From Dimorphilus gyrociliatus (Eukaryota > Annelida > Polychaeta > Dinophilidae): a stretch of DNA of 64,000 nucleotides. Of the stretch, positions 10,963 through 23,668 are shown in pieces. The DNA lies in contig CAJFCJ010000020.1 of assembly GCA_904063045.1 (NCBI GenBank), forward strand, positions 1,170,916-1,234,915, read 5' to 3'. The first letter of the stretch is position 1, and each line of letters begins with the position of its first letter. The notes below the pieces were generated by a model. The model had not been told where the DNA came from and made no database searches. It was given only the letters and a program-made list of their open reading frames with translations. The translations under genes were made by a program, and so were the position numbers.

Positions 10963-11349
10963 GTTTACTGTTCTTAAAAGAAACAATTTATTTACCTAAA
11001 TAATTGACTCAAGTATTTTTTTCCTTTTCAATGTCGAATCTATGTTGCAAGACGCCCATTCAATTTCAACTTCGCATGTATTTTTTCGGCTAGTCTGGTA
11101 CTCTATCCTGTTCAGCATATCCTTTTTATGAATGAGAAATGCTATGTTAATGATACTAAACAGGAATACGTAACCTTATATCAAGATCTCGGGTTGTTAA
11201 TATGTCTATGAAAAATTCTCTTACTCTGTCACTCAATTTTACTTTTCACATAATTTCATTATATTTTCTTTCACATTAAGAAATACTGTAGTACGAAAAA
11301 AACCACCAGTTTATATTGGTCTTAGTTAAAAGAAACCGGTATAGCTAGA
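10963..11349. promoter_or_regulatory. Bidirectional promoter region COA7/UFC1
   Basis: These 387 bp separate the start codons of COA7 (-) and UFC1 (+), so both promoters must lie here. I see no TATA box in a convincing position and no open frame. Confidence 0.5.
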
Positions 11350-12080
11350 ATGGCAGACGAGAGAACAAAAAAAACTTTAGCTCAAATTCCCCTTTTGAAA
11401 ACGAAAGCCAGTCCTAGAGATGGAGACTTGTGGAGGCAACGATTGAAAGAAGAATATCAAGCGTTGATTGAAGTGAGTTTTTAACATTTTATGACTATTT
11501 ACCTACCCATATGCTCTGAGCAATATTACAAGAAATTAGCAACTATAATACAAACGTGTCTGATAAAATAGATCAAACAGTCATAATAAAACAATACTAT
11601 CTTAAATGTTTGAAAACATGAAAAAGTCATTATTCCTATATGCAAAATAAACTAATCAAATATAAATATATTCATTTAAAGTAATTATTAATTTTTCTGT
11701 TTCAGTATGTAAACAAAAACAAGCAAGAGGACAATCACTGGTTCATGCTAGAATCTAATGAAATTGGTACTAGGTGGTTTGGAAAGTGCTGGTATATTCA
11801 CGAAATGTTGCGTTATGAATTTGATGTGGAGTTTGACATTCCTGTAACTTATCCAAGTACTGCTCCAGAAATAGCTATACCTGAATTAGATGGTAAAACA
11901 GCTAAGATGTACAGAGGAGGAAAAATCTGTTTAACAGATCACTTCAAGCCTTTATGGGCAAGAAATGTTCCTAAATTTGGAATAGCTCATGCTATGGCTT
12001 TAGGATTGGGACCTTGGCTGGCTGTAGAAATACCAGATTTAATTGAGAAGAAAATTATAGAACATAAAGAAAAAAACTAG
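11350..12080 (+). CDS. UFC1: UFM1-conjugating E2 enzyme
   Basis: Two exons (11350-11472 and 11706-12080, phase 0) encode 165 residues (human 167). UFC1 receives the ubiquitin-like protein UFM1 from UBA5 on its catalytic cysteine and passes it to targets with UFL1, mainly at the endoplasmic reticulum and ribosomes. The active-site segment [10 protein letters not shown] is intact, with the cysteine at residue 116 exactly as in human. The N-terminal Lys-Ala-Ser-Pro-Arg-Asp...Trp segment and Trp-Phe-Gly-Lys-Cys-Trp are also typical. Overlapping AATAAA signals occur at 12131-12140. Confidence 0.96.
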
Positions 12081-12587
12081 CATAAAAAATTAAAAAAACT
12101 TTTTTGAAATGGTTACTTGTTCAATTAAAAAATAAATAAATGAATATATTTGAAGTAATTTATTTCATGATGTATCATTTTTTAATAAAAAATAAAAAGG
12201 GGAAAAATTCCTGAAAGCTTCGATATTTCATTCTAAATGTACTAGCGACATCTAGCGGTATTAAGACGCGCATGCGCACTTCGACTTTTTTGAATAATAA
12301 CGGCGCTTCCATCCCACAGCCATTTCCGCTCTAAGTTTGTAATATTTTTCATAATTAGTATTTTTATAACACAATTATTGATCTGTAATTTAAAACCTCC
12401 TAATAAAAAATCATTGAAGTTAAACTTTTACCCAATCAATCTAGTTGATTTGCTTAATACTAAAAATTGATATATTTTCGCGCGGTGCTTTATGATTGTA
12501 ACTGATTCTCGTGATATTCTTAGTTGTGTATGCTATTAATTTAAGATGTAGTTACAAATATTACTTGGGTACTCTTCTATAGTAAGA
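12081..12587. promoter_or_regulatory. UFC1-SMC4 spacer with CTCF-like word
   Basis: It holds the UFC1 3' UTR and the SMC4 promoter. At 12244-12258 the minus strand reads CCGCTAGATGTCGCT, which matches the classic 15-base CTCF consensus CCASYAGRKGGCRCY at 13 positions. The stretch around 12240-12330 is clearly richer in G+C than its surroundings. Confidence 0.4.
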
Positions 12588-15500
12588 ATGCCTTCGGACG
12601 ATGAAATTTCCAGCCGAAGGTCACCAAGCCGAAGAAGTGGGGAGTTGGACTACATGGATAGCGCAAAGTATATGCCCAAACTTGATGAAAATGGAAAATA
12701 TTGTACGTATTAATTAAAAAGGAATTCACACCATATATTGTATTTTATTTGCAGTTTATGACAAACTCGTAGCACCAGTTTTAGTTCGTTCTGTTGCTTC
12801 CTATGATGAGGGAGAACCCAGAATTGTCATCGATAGAATTATTCTGCGGAATTTTAAATCATTTCATGGTGAAAAAGTAGTTGGACCATTTAATTCGGTA
12901 TATTTTATAATAGTTATAAATATATTATCTAATATAGCTATTTCGTACAGCATATGTCTTGTATTATCGGAGCGAATGGTTCAGGAAAATCTAACACAAT
13001 AGACTCTTTGCTGTTTGTATTCGGATTCAGAGCAACAAAAACCAGAGCTAAAAATTTAGCTAGTTTAATTCATCAAAGTGCTCTTTATCCAGATGAAACT
13101 GAATGTTCAGTAACAATCAATTTCAAAAAAATCGTCGATATCTCAGTAAGTTAAAAGAAGAGTAAATCCTCAAAAATATCTTTTAACATTAAGATTTTCC
13201 TTTAGTACGAAGAATGGGAAACTGTTCCAAATTCTGATTTTAACATAACGAGGAAAGCGTTTTACACTGACGAAAGGAGGACCCAGTGTAAAAGCCAATA
13301 TTTCTATAACGGTATCCTAATTCAAGAATCATTGAGTCTTTGAGACATTCATTTGTAAATTTGTTTAGGGAACCCTGCAAATTATACCGAAATCACAAAG
13401 GCATTAAAAAGTTTTGGAATAGATCTGGAACATAATAGATTTCTTATCTTACAAGTAAGTTCACTAAAAGCTTAAAATTAAAAGTTATAAAGAAATCGTT
13501 CTTTAGGGAGAAGTTGAACAAATTGCACTTATGAAACACAAAAGTCAAAAAGAAGGGGAGGAGGGAATGTTAGAATATCTAGAAGATATTATTGGTTCGA
13601 ACCGTTACATCGAACTGACAGAAACCACGCTCAAGAGGAGAATGGTTATGGAACGTATGAGAGAACAAATGTCGGTTCAAGTTAAGAGTGCACATGAAGA
13701 AGTTGAACTTTTACAAAAAGATCGCGATGAAGCAATTCATTACTATAATATATGCAATGACTTAGTTCGACTTGATCATAAGAGATGCTGCGTTAAAATG
13801 TATAAGAAATTTTATATAGTATTTTTAAGTGCATATAATTTTACCTAAACTTTGTTGTCATCTCTTATCAGATATGCACTGAGCGCAAATCTCTCTACCG
13901 CAAATGCTGATCATCAGAAAAAGATGGAAGAGGAAGAAGCTTTCAAGAAAAAATTTCAAGAACTTTCAAACGCACTCAAAGAAAATGTCAGTGTGTTTGA
14001 AGAGATAAAAACGTACGTTTCAGATATAAATATATAAATGACGTATTCTAAACATTTTCCTCTTATCAGAAAATTGTCAGAAAAAAAAACCGAGAAGAAA
14101 AAGATTGAACAAGAATTTCAACAATTGGAAAAGCAATATGATACTATGAGAGAACAAAGGAAACATTACAAACAAGAACAGGCTAAGATGGAAAATGATT
14201 TGGAGAAAGACAAGCAGCAATTATCAAAGGTTACAGAGTCGCTACCTAGCTTCAGTCCAAAAATTACTGAGAAAAAGAACAAGAAAGAAAATATTGAAGA
14301 AAAGATCCAGTCAATCCAATCAAAAATTGATAAAGAAAATTCGAAAAATAAAAATGATTCTGAGGTAAGCGCGAATACAAACGAAAAGTTTTAATAGTTA
14401 ACTTATTTAATTTACAGATGAAAAAATTACAAGAATCACTTACGAAGAAGGAAGAGATACTTATAGAGAAAGAAAGGAAAATCACGAAATTTGAGGCAGA
14501 TTGGCGTGAGACTGAAAGTAAGATTCATGTTATGCAAAAAGACGAGGGAACTTGTAGAAAAGAGTTTGAGCAATTAAAAGAATCCTGCTTAAAGAATGAA
14601 GAACAAATTGAATTGTGTGAAAAAAAAGTTGAAGAATTCAGACCTAATTACGAGAGTATGAAGGCTGAATTTCAAAAAGATTCAAAGGAACTTCAAAATA
14701 TTCAAAATGCCAAAGTTAAATTAGAAGAAAAGGTTGTTAAATTGCATAAATTTTTAATGCGTAATATTTTTCCTTACGTTTTGTAAATGATAGATCTTAA
14801 AATTGAGGGATACAGTTGATTCTGCAAGCTCTAAGCAGAGAGCAGCTAAACAAAAAGATATCGTCAAGAGGCTTTTTGAAGAGCAAAGAAATGGTAGAGT
14901 ATCTGGCTTCTTGGGAAGAGTAGGAGATCTGGGAGGAATTGATCAGAAATATGATGTCGCGATATCAACAGCCTGCGGTGGTATGCTCGATAGGTTACTC
15001 TTTGAAACGGAAAAGGATGTCCTTGCATGCATTGCTTTTCTAAAGAAGTACAATCTGGGAAGGTATAACTTCTTATCTCTGGATAGTCAAAAGAGTCGTT
15101 GGGGACAACGGTGCAGAGAGCCATTTAAAGGGTATATTGAAGTCAAATGTTTTCTTTATTACTTACACTAATCTTAACCCGTTCATCAGACCAGACAGCA
15201 ATTTTCCAAGATTATTCGATCTAATTACTCCAATTGATGATAAATATAAACCCGTTTTCTATGCTGCAACTCATGATAGAATTGTTGCAAAAAACTTAGA
15301 CGAAGGAAAGGTTGTGGCCTTCAAAAGTTCTCGTCGATATGATGTTGCTTGTCTAACAGGCGAGCTTATTCATAGCTCCGGTAAATTTATTAAAAAGAGA
15401 TCTTAAGCTGCTTTACTTTTATTGTTTTTTTTCTCAGGTAGTATTCGCGCTGGTAGAAATTGTGGAAGAAGAGGAGCTATGGGAGAGCAGGGTATAAGTT

Positions 15501-17792
15501 CCGATGCGTCTGTTGACGTTGAAAGTATACGTGAAAGTTTAAAAGAGGTACATTACGAATTATCTATTTTTCTTCCTTTATCAGCTGTTTTAACTATACT
15601 ATATAATAGGCTGAAGAAGAGCGAAGAAACAATGCTATTCGAGAGCAACATTTAGAAGAGTCTATAAGAAGAAGACAAAATGATATGAAGAAATTAAGCC
15701 AAGAAATGTCTCGATTAACTTCCGAGCTTAATGTTATTATACAGACTAGCATAAGAATTGATTTCATTTAACATGTTTTTTAAACACATTATAGAGACAC
15801 GAAAAGATGAAAACGCTGTTGAGTGGTCAACTTACTGAGAAAGAAAAGAGATTAGAGGAGGCAACCCCTGACGAAGTTGAATTAAAAAAGCTAATGAAAG
15901 TTCGTGACAAGCAGAAAGCTGGTTTGTTATTTAACTTTTAACGAGAAATGTTAATTTTTAATTGATTCATTAAAATTGTCAGAATACGAGAGCTCGAAAG
16001 GTGAAAATAGTGGATTGAGAGAGGAAGTTGAACTGTAAGTTTGTAAATAAGAAAAACAGAAAGATACTTAAAATGTGAAATTTTATTAAATATTTTAGAA
16101 TTAAGAAAGATATTGACGAAAAAATGAATGGAGCTGCTAGAAAACTTCAAAAAGATTTGAATGAATTAAAGAAAGAATTAAAAAATATGAAAGATTCTAT
16201 CGATGTCTTAACGAAAGAAAAAAATAAAAATGAACGGTAGGTGTTACCGTTAACTCAACAAAGATAAAATAATTTAATAATTGATTATTATTTATTTAAG
16301 CTTGAGAGACAAATTAACTAAAACAACGAAAGCGCTTGAAGAAAGAATTGAAGAGTGTCGTGTAAGAAATGCTGAAATATCTGCAAAAGGAAAAGATATA
16401 GCTAACGAATGCTCTGGTTACAACGAAAGAATAAATGAATTAACGGTTCGATTTATTTTTTTAAAATTTACAATAAAACTATGATCATCCTATTATTGAC
16501 ATACTTTCATTTTACAGGAGGAAATTGAAGCAATGGAAGTTGAATATAAAAAACAAGAAAGCACAGAATCAGAGTTAAAGAAAGATTATAACGAACGTCG
16601 TATTAAACTAACAGAGATTGCCGAAATGTGTAAAAAGGCCCTCGATAAAGTCAAAAGTATCAAGAATTCAATAAAGCACTACGAAGAAGAGGTTCATATT
16701 TTCAAATTTACTTTTTCTAAGGTCTTGAGTAAACAATTATTTGTATTGCAAATAACAAATTAGAAAGAGGGACTAACTTTAGGAAAGTTACCTGATGATG
16801 AAATAGAACCCGCTTTCGAAGAGATCTCCGAGGAGGAATTGGATAGTTTAAAAGTAGAGGAAGAATTGGATGACATAAAAGTTTGCTTTCCAGTCAATTT
16901 TAAAAGCAAAATACGTATATTTACTTCGTTATATTTTTAGAATCAAAAAGAAAGCTTAGAAGTAGAGAAAGACAAATTAGACGGCCGTATAAACTTCCAG
17001 TCAATTCATAAGTATAAAGAAAAGAATACTGAATATAAAAAGATGCAAGCTCAACTTGATAATGTGGTGGACGTTCTGAACGAGCAGACTGAAGCGTTTG
17101 AAGAATTAAAAACAAAGCGACTCGACGAATTTTTGGTATTTAACCGTATATATGAATAGTAACGACCTAATTACACTATTTTCATTTTATTAGAATGGTA
17201 TCAGATGTATAAGTAACCACTTGAAACAAATGTATAAACTAATAACAAATGGCGGTGATGCTGATTTGGAATGTTCGGAGGATGATCCTTTTGTAGATGG
17301 TGTTAAATTCAAGTAAGTGGACAATTGCATATTCTTCTTAATAAATAGTACATTAAAAAATACATTTTATTTAATAGCGTGCGACCACCAAATAAAGCGT
17401 GGAAAGAAATTCTAAACTTATCTGGCGGGGAAAAAACTCTCAGTTCACTCGCTTTAGTATTTGCTTTACATATTTATCTACCAACACCGCTTTATTTTAT
17501 GGATGAAGTTGATGCTGCCCTGGATTATAAGAATGTGTCCATTATAGCAAACTACATTAGGAAGAGAACGAAAAATGCTCAATTTATCGTCATAACACTC
17601 AGACCCGAACATTTCGAACTAGCTGACAGATTAGTTGGAATTTACAAACGTAAGGACATCTCGAAGTCAGTTTCTATGAATCCAAGAGCAATAGAAAGGG
17701 CTGTTGGCGCTCAGCCTCCACCGGCTCTGAGACTTACAGTGAGTTCTTCAGCTAAATCCTCTCAACCACTTTCTCAGTTTTTGCTTCGATAG
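12588..17792 (+). CDS. SMC4: Structural maintenance of chromosomes 4 (condensin)
   Basis: Twenty-two exons with consistent phases give about 1310 residues (human 1288). The exons are 12588-12702, 12755-12897, 12951-13145, 13206-13311, 13369-13454, 13507-13799, 13872-14012, 14070-14364, 14418-14732, 14794-15131, 15190-15380, 15438-15547, 15610-15732, 15795-15921, 15983-16034, 16099-16236, 16301-16445, 16518-16691, 16764-16880, 16941-17135, 17194-17312 and 17378-17792. SMC4 pairs with SMC2 as the ATPase core of condensin I and II, compacting mitotic chromosomes. The Walker A GANGSGKS lies at about 93-100. Typical SMC4 motifs follow (His-Asn-Arg-Phe-Leu-Ile-Leu-Gln-Gly-Glu-Val-Glu-Gln-Ile-Ala), then coiled coil, a hinge at about 570-745, a second coiled coil, the ABC signature Leu-Ser-Gly-Gly-Glu-Lys (about 1187) and Walker B Phe-Met-Asp-Glu-Val-Asp (about 1213). 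Most introns are 50-70 bp. Several intron-exon joins read on as open frames if unspliced. Confidence 0.96.
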
Positions 17793-17890
17793 TGTTTTCT
17801 ATTATGTATTGTATTAAATGTATAAATAGACTAAGCTGTTCATAACTATACAAACTTACAGTAATCATTACATACTTTTATCACGAATGT

Positions 17891-18856
17891 TCAATGATTT
17901 AGACATAACTTCTGCATAAAATCAATATACTCGACCATTTCTGATCCAACTTTATCATATGTCAATCCAAATTTATCAAGAGAGGAACTTTCAACACCAT
18001 CGTCCTTACCCTTATATTCTTCCATAAAATTGGTTAGATTTTCCATATCGTCCACAGATATGTTCTCTTCTAGTTTCTTGTATATTTCTTGAATAGTCCC
18101 GTTTGTATCGCAATTTTTTAAATTTTCGTAATCAACGTCAATAAATCGATTTGCTAAACCTTGATCTTCAAGGAATCGCCGATTTCTTAACCCTATTCTT
18201 GAATAATCAGAAAAATGTGCTAAAACGCTCCTACCGATATGATCACTATTAATCATCCAGTCTTCTTTAAGAAAAATTTCAAGTTCTAAACAAAGCGATA
18301 AAATGCATTGATAAACATTTCTATGTATAAGTATAAAATGAGCATCGGGAAATAGTTTAACTAATATTGGTAAATAGAGAAGATGTATTGAACTGGAAGC
18401 AACAAATCTCTTTGTTCTATCTTGATCATTCCTTAGAATCATTTGTATAATTTGTTTATAATAATTATAAATATCAAACTGGTATGGTTTATCATTTAGA
18501 GTGGCTTTCATAAATTTCTTGTAAGTCAACATGTCACTAGGCGAAAAGGCGTAGACGTATTCAAAAATTAAACCCAAATGCTCAAAGATCAAGTGACATT
18601 CTTCTGGCTTATCGGCTCTCATATTCTTCATTTGACAATAATTTGAGCTTATACAAGATTTATAACAAATAATTAGCCTATTTAATTCATGATAAACTGG
18701 ATCTTTGTCTATTGCTAGACTTGTTATTTCACTATAATTTCTCAATTCATAGGCTAAAGGGACACGAAATTTCGCATTCAAACCAAATATATTATGTAAG
18801 AGGGTCGTATCAGCTTTCGGTAAACCAATAATAAATACTGGTTTTACTATTGGAAT
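17891..18856 (-). CDS. Sulfotransferase-fold protein, 5' end unresolved
   Basis: One long exon runs from an acceptor (CTTTACAG, 18857-18864) to the stop at 17891, giving 321 residues. No in-frame ATG precedes the conserved start, so a 5' exon is missing from my model. The layout follows the Sulfotransfer_3 type: a first strand and P-loop-like Val-Phe-Ile-Ile-Gly-Leu-Pro-Lys-Ala-Asp-Thr-Thr-Leu-Leu-His-Asn, then later Phe-Pro-Asp-Ala-His-Phe-Ile-Leu-Ile-His-Arg-Asn...Ser (PAPS 3'-phosphate site). Family members normally have Gly-Leu-Pro-Arg-Thr-Gly-Thr-Thr. Here Thr-Gly is Ala-Asp, which should disturb 5'-phosphosulfate binding. The substrate is unknown. It is tail to tail with SMC4, 98 bp between stops. 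Confidence 0.65.
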   Translation of the reverse strand: MPIVKPVFIIGLPKADTTLLHNIFGLNAKFRVPLAYELRNYSEITSLAIDKDPVYHELNRLIICYKSCISSNYCQMKNMRADKPEECHLIFEHLGLIFEYVYAFSPSDMLTYKKFMKATLNDKPYQFDIYNYYKQIIQMILRNDQDRTKRFVASSSIHLLYLPILVKLFPDAHFILIHRNVYQCILSLCLELEIFLKEDWMINSDHIGRSVLAHFSDYSRIGLRNRRFLEDQGLANRFIDVDYENLKNCDTNGTIQEIYKKLEENISVDDMENLTNFMEEYKGKDDGVESSSLDKFGLTYDKVGSEMVEYIDFMQKLCLNH

Positions 18857-19340
18857 CTGTAAAGACAAAAATATACATATACATATATATTTGAAAAAGA
18901 CAAACTATACAAACTTTGTAATATATTACTGATTTAATACGATAATTATACGTCTTTACGAATAAACCCAATATTTAAATAATAACTTTTTCAAGTATCA
19001 ACGATGAATAGTTACTATTTTCCCGCTTTTTTAAATAAAAGTATAAATAAGCTATTCGAAGACTTTCAGATATTCAATATAATATGATTGAGTGAGTCGT
19101 TTAATACGCCCTGCGTTAAGGCCCAAACCTTTCTTATATTCCATTTATTCAAGGCTGTTTAGCATATTGAATATAGTTGAAAAGGTGTCCGAAGGTGCGT
19201 ATAGCAGTTGCCATCGGGCGTGTCTTCCGCCTTGAAAAACCCTACTCTAAAACTTTCTCAACTCATTTCGACTTTATCTACAATTTAACATTGTTTTTCT
19301 TCTCAATTAAATAAAGGGAGAAGGATAAAAGAATAAAAAA
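18857..19340. promoter_or_regulatory. Divergent region sulfotransferase/DUR3-like
   Basis: It contains the acceptor of the sulfotransferase exon, presumably an unrecognised first exon, and the promoter of the symporter gene on the other strand. No convincing 5' coding exon in the right phase was found. Confidence 0.35.
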
Positions 19341-22300
19341 ATGGCGTTAAAAATTATATGTATTATCTCCATGCTGTCAGTTTATTTATGTTTAGTTCAA
19401 TCAGCGAAAATAAGTGAACATGAATTCGGTTGTCAAATAAGGAAAGAAAAAACTATGACAACAAGAGTGGAGAATGATTTTAAGGATGAGATAGATAATT
19501 GGCAAGCCATCTTACTATTAATATTTTATGGAATTTTCGGTATATTTATCTGTCTAATCTACAAAATATTTAGGTTAGTAATATTTCGTATATTAATATA
19601 AATATGTATCTAGTTAGGTATGTATTTATATAGATATTAATGATAGATATGCTAATTAGTTGATAAATATGTTTGTCAATAGCTTTTCATACTTCGTTAG
19701 TAATGCGGTTAGGGAAAGGAAGAATAACTTTTTATTGATACTATATCATTCTTACTCTATTTAAGCTTTAGTTATAAAATTAACAAGTAATTAAGTTAAA
19801 AATTTATAACAATTAGTAATATTTCTAAATGGAAAATCTATCATAATATATGGTCTGGTATCAATTAAGGTTGTATACATGTGGGCGGTGGTCTTTACCC
19901 CCCTCCCCTCCCCGCCTTATTCTTATTACTCATACTACAAAAATTTTTCCTAGAACTTCCGTTAAATTAAATAATATTATGAAACAACGATTCCTTTGAT
20001 TATTTTACAATAGATACTTAATTAATTAACAAGCTTATCTATGTACATTAATTTTTCAGAACTTATATATATTTTGATGCGTATCTCCTTGACACTTATT
20101 TCGATGCTGGAGGCGATATGAACATCGGTTTAGTTGCTATTGGAGTTATTGCAAGATTATTACTCCCAACATCTTTTACGAAGGCAGCTGCGGACACAGC
20201 TACGGTAAATAATTCAACAAGCCTACAATCCAGACTTTTTGTTAATTAGTTGTATTTATTTTATAATTTTTTATATAGTACGGTATTGCTGGTCAATTCT
20301 GGCATGCTGTTGGTTCTACAATCGGTGTATTTCTATTTGCCATAGTAGTTGCAGAGATTAGAATAAAGGCTCCAGGAGCTAAAACCTTCTTACAGGTAAA
20401 ATGAATCAATTTACAGTATATCTAATGATGAAAATATTGAAATGTTAACGGATAGTAATGCCTAAATATCTTTAAAAGGTTATCAAAAAAAGATTCGGAA
20501 CTCCAGCCCATATAACACTAATGATTTTTGCTGTTTTGGCTAATGTTCTTATTATGGGAGCAGTCTGCAAAGAAGGAATGGGAATTATCGGTGCTCAAAG
20601 TGACGGTAAATTTATAAATAATTTAATAATTGGATAAAATTGAAGATATAATAATTATAAACATGATCTAGGATTAACGGGATATCCAATAGCAGTGATT
20701 GTTGCTATAGTCGTTGCACTAATAACTATCTTTGGCGGTGTTGGTGGAACTTTCTACTTGGCTTATTTCTCTGTTGGATTATTCTTTATTTTACAATTTA
20801 TTTTGTACACTAATCTTTTCTACCATAAGTTGGATAAGAACGGCTTTTCACACTCCGGAGATAGAGAGAGTAAGATTTAAAATTATAATACAGTATCTAA
20901 ATAATCTCTTTTACCCAATTAAACAATATAGAAATATACAATTTAACGAATTCAATAAGAGTAGCTGAAAATGTATCGAAGAATAGAGAATGTTCCTATT
21001 TGACATTTATTACTCCCGATGCTGTTTATGTCGGAGCTGTTGAAATTTTAAGTAAGTACATAAAAAACGCATAAAAAATATACAAAAAGTAGGAAAGATA
21101 CTAAGAACCCCCGCCAATGATAATAACAAGAAAAACTCTACAATTTTTTCCTATCTTACAGCTTCAATAGCGTTAATATTCGTTAACCAGAGCTTTTGGC
21201 AGGCGGGTATCTCTGCTAAACCACAACAAGGTAAGACATATTTTACTGTACTTTCTATTTTCAATATTAAAATACTACCTCTTTTCACTTTACAAAATAA
21301 CAATATTTCACATATTTATTGTATAAATAGGCGTATGGAGTTTTATTTTGGGCGGACTTTGTTATTTCCCCATTCCATTCATGACCGGATTAACTTTTGG
21401 AGTTCATTACTTAGCTTCAGAAGGTAAAATACTAAGTACTTCGGATATTAGAGATGGTTTTCTCGGAGCCTATTCTGCTCATAAGATGCTCAATAACACT
21501 GGAGACTTTATATTCTTTGTAATGACAATGCTATCTGTTACCTACATCTGTGCTACTCAAATCCTCAGTTTGTCATCGATAATTTGCTACGATTTCTACA
21601 TGACGTATATAGCTTCTTTTAAATCACGTAAAACGAACGAAGATCAATCAGTAAGGCTTTTCTAAGATGATAAATAACCTTTTTTCCGTCTGAAATCATA
21701 AATTATATAAGCACTTATCAACAGATGAAAACAAGAAATGTGATAAAGAACGAAGAATTTACTCATTATGACAAACGATGCGTAACAGTCAAGCACGTTG
21801 TTGTACTTAGCTGCTCAATTTGTCTTCTAATAGTCTCTCTAATTTTAAATGCTATTGAAGTGGATCTACCCTGGATGCTTCAATTTACAGCCTTGATAAC
21901 AGGGTCTTGCGTCATTCCCATAGCTCTTTCTATAACTTGGCATAGAATTACTGGTAGTGGAGTTATTTCTGGCGTATTTGGTGGATTGGTCATAGGCATT
22001 GCTGTTTGGTTGGGTTACGCGGCGGGTGAAGGAAATTCAGAGAAGGGATTTAATTTCAGAGACGATACCGGTCATCCCATAAGTATGACAATAGGTTTAG
22101 TAACAACGATTATCAGTGGAGGAATCATATGCGTCGCTGTCAGTTTACCTTGCGGTGGATGTGATAAGAATTTATCTGAGGAGCAAACTTGGGAGAAAAC
22201 ACGTCAGGTATGTTTCCTAATTAGTTAAATTTTTTAATTTTATTATTGTTAGTTAGCTATAAAAATAAATCCGTTTATAGTTGGATAATCCTATAATGCC

Positions 22301-23245
22301 ATGGTCAGTAAAGTATGCTCCAAATATCAAGAAAGCTCAATTAGGAAGACAAAATAGACCTCATTTCTTCACCGTCAGAAGAACTTTTAAGTGGAGTGAG
22401 TACATTTCCTACATTCTCGGAGTCTTCCTAACTGTTATGGCTGTACTTGTTTGGCCAGCTGGTAAATATTATCAATATAATCAGATATCTTTTAATGTTC
22501 TAATTCAATGTTTCCTTCTCCTTCCAGCTATGCTTACTGCTAGAGTTTTCAGCTTCAATGTTTTTGAAAACTGGCTTTGTCTTGGACTGATTTGGGGTAT
22601 AATAGCCCTGATTTTCATTCTTCTGGTACCTCTACTATGGGAGATTTTATTGGTATGTTCCACAATCCGTTTAACACTCTCCAAAATTTGGCTATATTTT
22701 CTTTTAAAATAGCTCTGCAGACAAGCCTACTACAATCGTAAATGGGAGGATGACGACAAGAAACAATTGCAAGATACAGAAGCACAATCTACTCGTACTC
22801 CATCCGATATTGATGCAGACTCCAACAAAAACGTACCTGTTCAAACCAACTTGAATAATGACAACACAACGCTTTCTACTAAAAGGCAAAGTAAAACTGA
22901 GGTGGGCAAATGCTTAAAATATTTTAAAATACGAATTTAAGTCTATCTAGTATTTATATTATTTACTTAACAATTGTAAATAATCTCTAGATATATAAGG
23001 AAAAGACGGAAATCTCTGAAGTAAAACAAACAAGAACCTCCTTTATTGGCGAAGTCAATCAAGGATTTGCCGCTGAACAAACCGAATCAGAAATAGCCTC
23101 AAGAACATCTACACTAGGTTTGGTTCAAAAAAAATATGTGTATAAAGTATTAATTATCACTAAAACTTCGATTTTAGGTCGAGAGTCAGCAACCGGAACT
23201 GGTACAAAGGGACAAAGATGGAGAACATTTATTCATTTAAATTAA
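19341..23245 (+). CDS. DUR3-like sodium:solute symporter (urea/polyamine type)
   Basis: Fourteen exons give about 823 residues: 19341-19573, 20060-20204, 20279-20395, 20479-20605, 20672-20869, 20962-21051, 21162-21230, 21331-21650, 21725-22207, 22281-22461, 22528-22652, 22713-22901, 22991-23117 and 23178-23245. It belongs to the sodium:solute symporter (SSS) superfamily and reads most like DUR3 urea transporters of plants, fungi and some invertebrates: Tyr-Gly-Ile-Ala-Gly-Gln-Phe-Trp-His-Ala, Glu-Ile-Arg-x-Lys-Ala-Pro-Gly-Ala-x-Thr-Phe-Leu, and Val-Asn-Gln-Ser-Phe-Trp-Gln-x-Gly-Ile-x-Ala-Lys-Pro. There are about 14-15 hydrophobic segments and a possible N-terminal signal sequence (first 22 residues). 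The last three exons form a hydrophilic cytoplasmic tail rich in Thr, Ser, Gln and Glu. Urea or polyamine transport is inference from family. AATAAA is at 23532-23537. Confidence 0.85.
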
Positions 23246-23668
23246 ACTATATATATATATTTATACTATCTTCATGTAATTTATAATTATATGCTATTTT
23301 ACTACCAGCTTTATAAGAGTTTTTACTGCTTTTCTATCAAAAAAAAAATATTATCTACAATAGCATTAAAAGAGTAAAAAGATAAAAAGTGTTTGATCCA
23401 CCAAGCAATCAACATATCAATCGTCTTAAATTAATGTTCTTTTTTTGCTTTTTTTAATGAAATGAGATTGATTTTGTTCAAATTTTTAAAATAGTTTTTG
23501 AATATAACTTTGGGTACTTGTATATATACTAAATAAACTGTAATATATGTACTGTATAGACTTATTTTTTGTTTATACAGTTAGAAAAGTAACATACTTT
23601 GACTCATTATCTTTTTTAAATATACTTGTATAGAATTTTCCTTAAAATACTTGAAAGTTTTGTCTTAC
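23246..23668. other. Convergent 3' region
   Basis: 3' UTR of the symporter gene with AATAAA at 23532-23537. Any last exon of the small minus-strand gene would also lie here; candidate acceptors occur near 23560-23580 but none is decisive. Confidence 0.4.

Noticed and set aside
14864-15124. Antisense frame within SMC4 hinge exon
   Set aside because: Shadow of the SMC4 coding frame; no features of its own.
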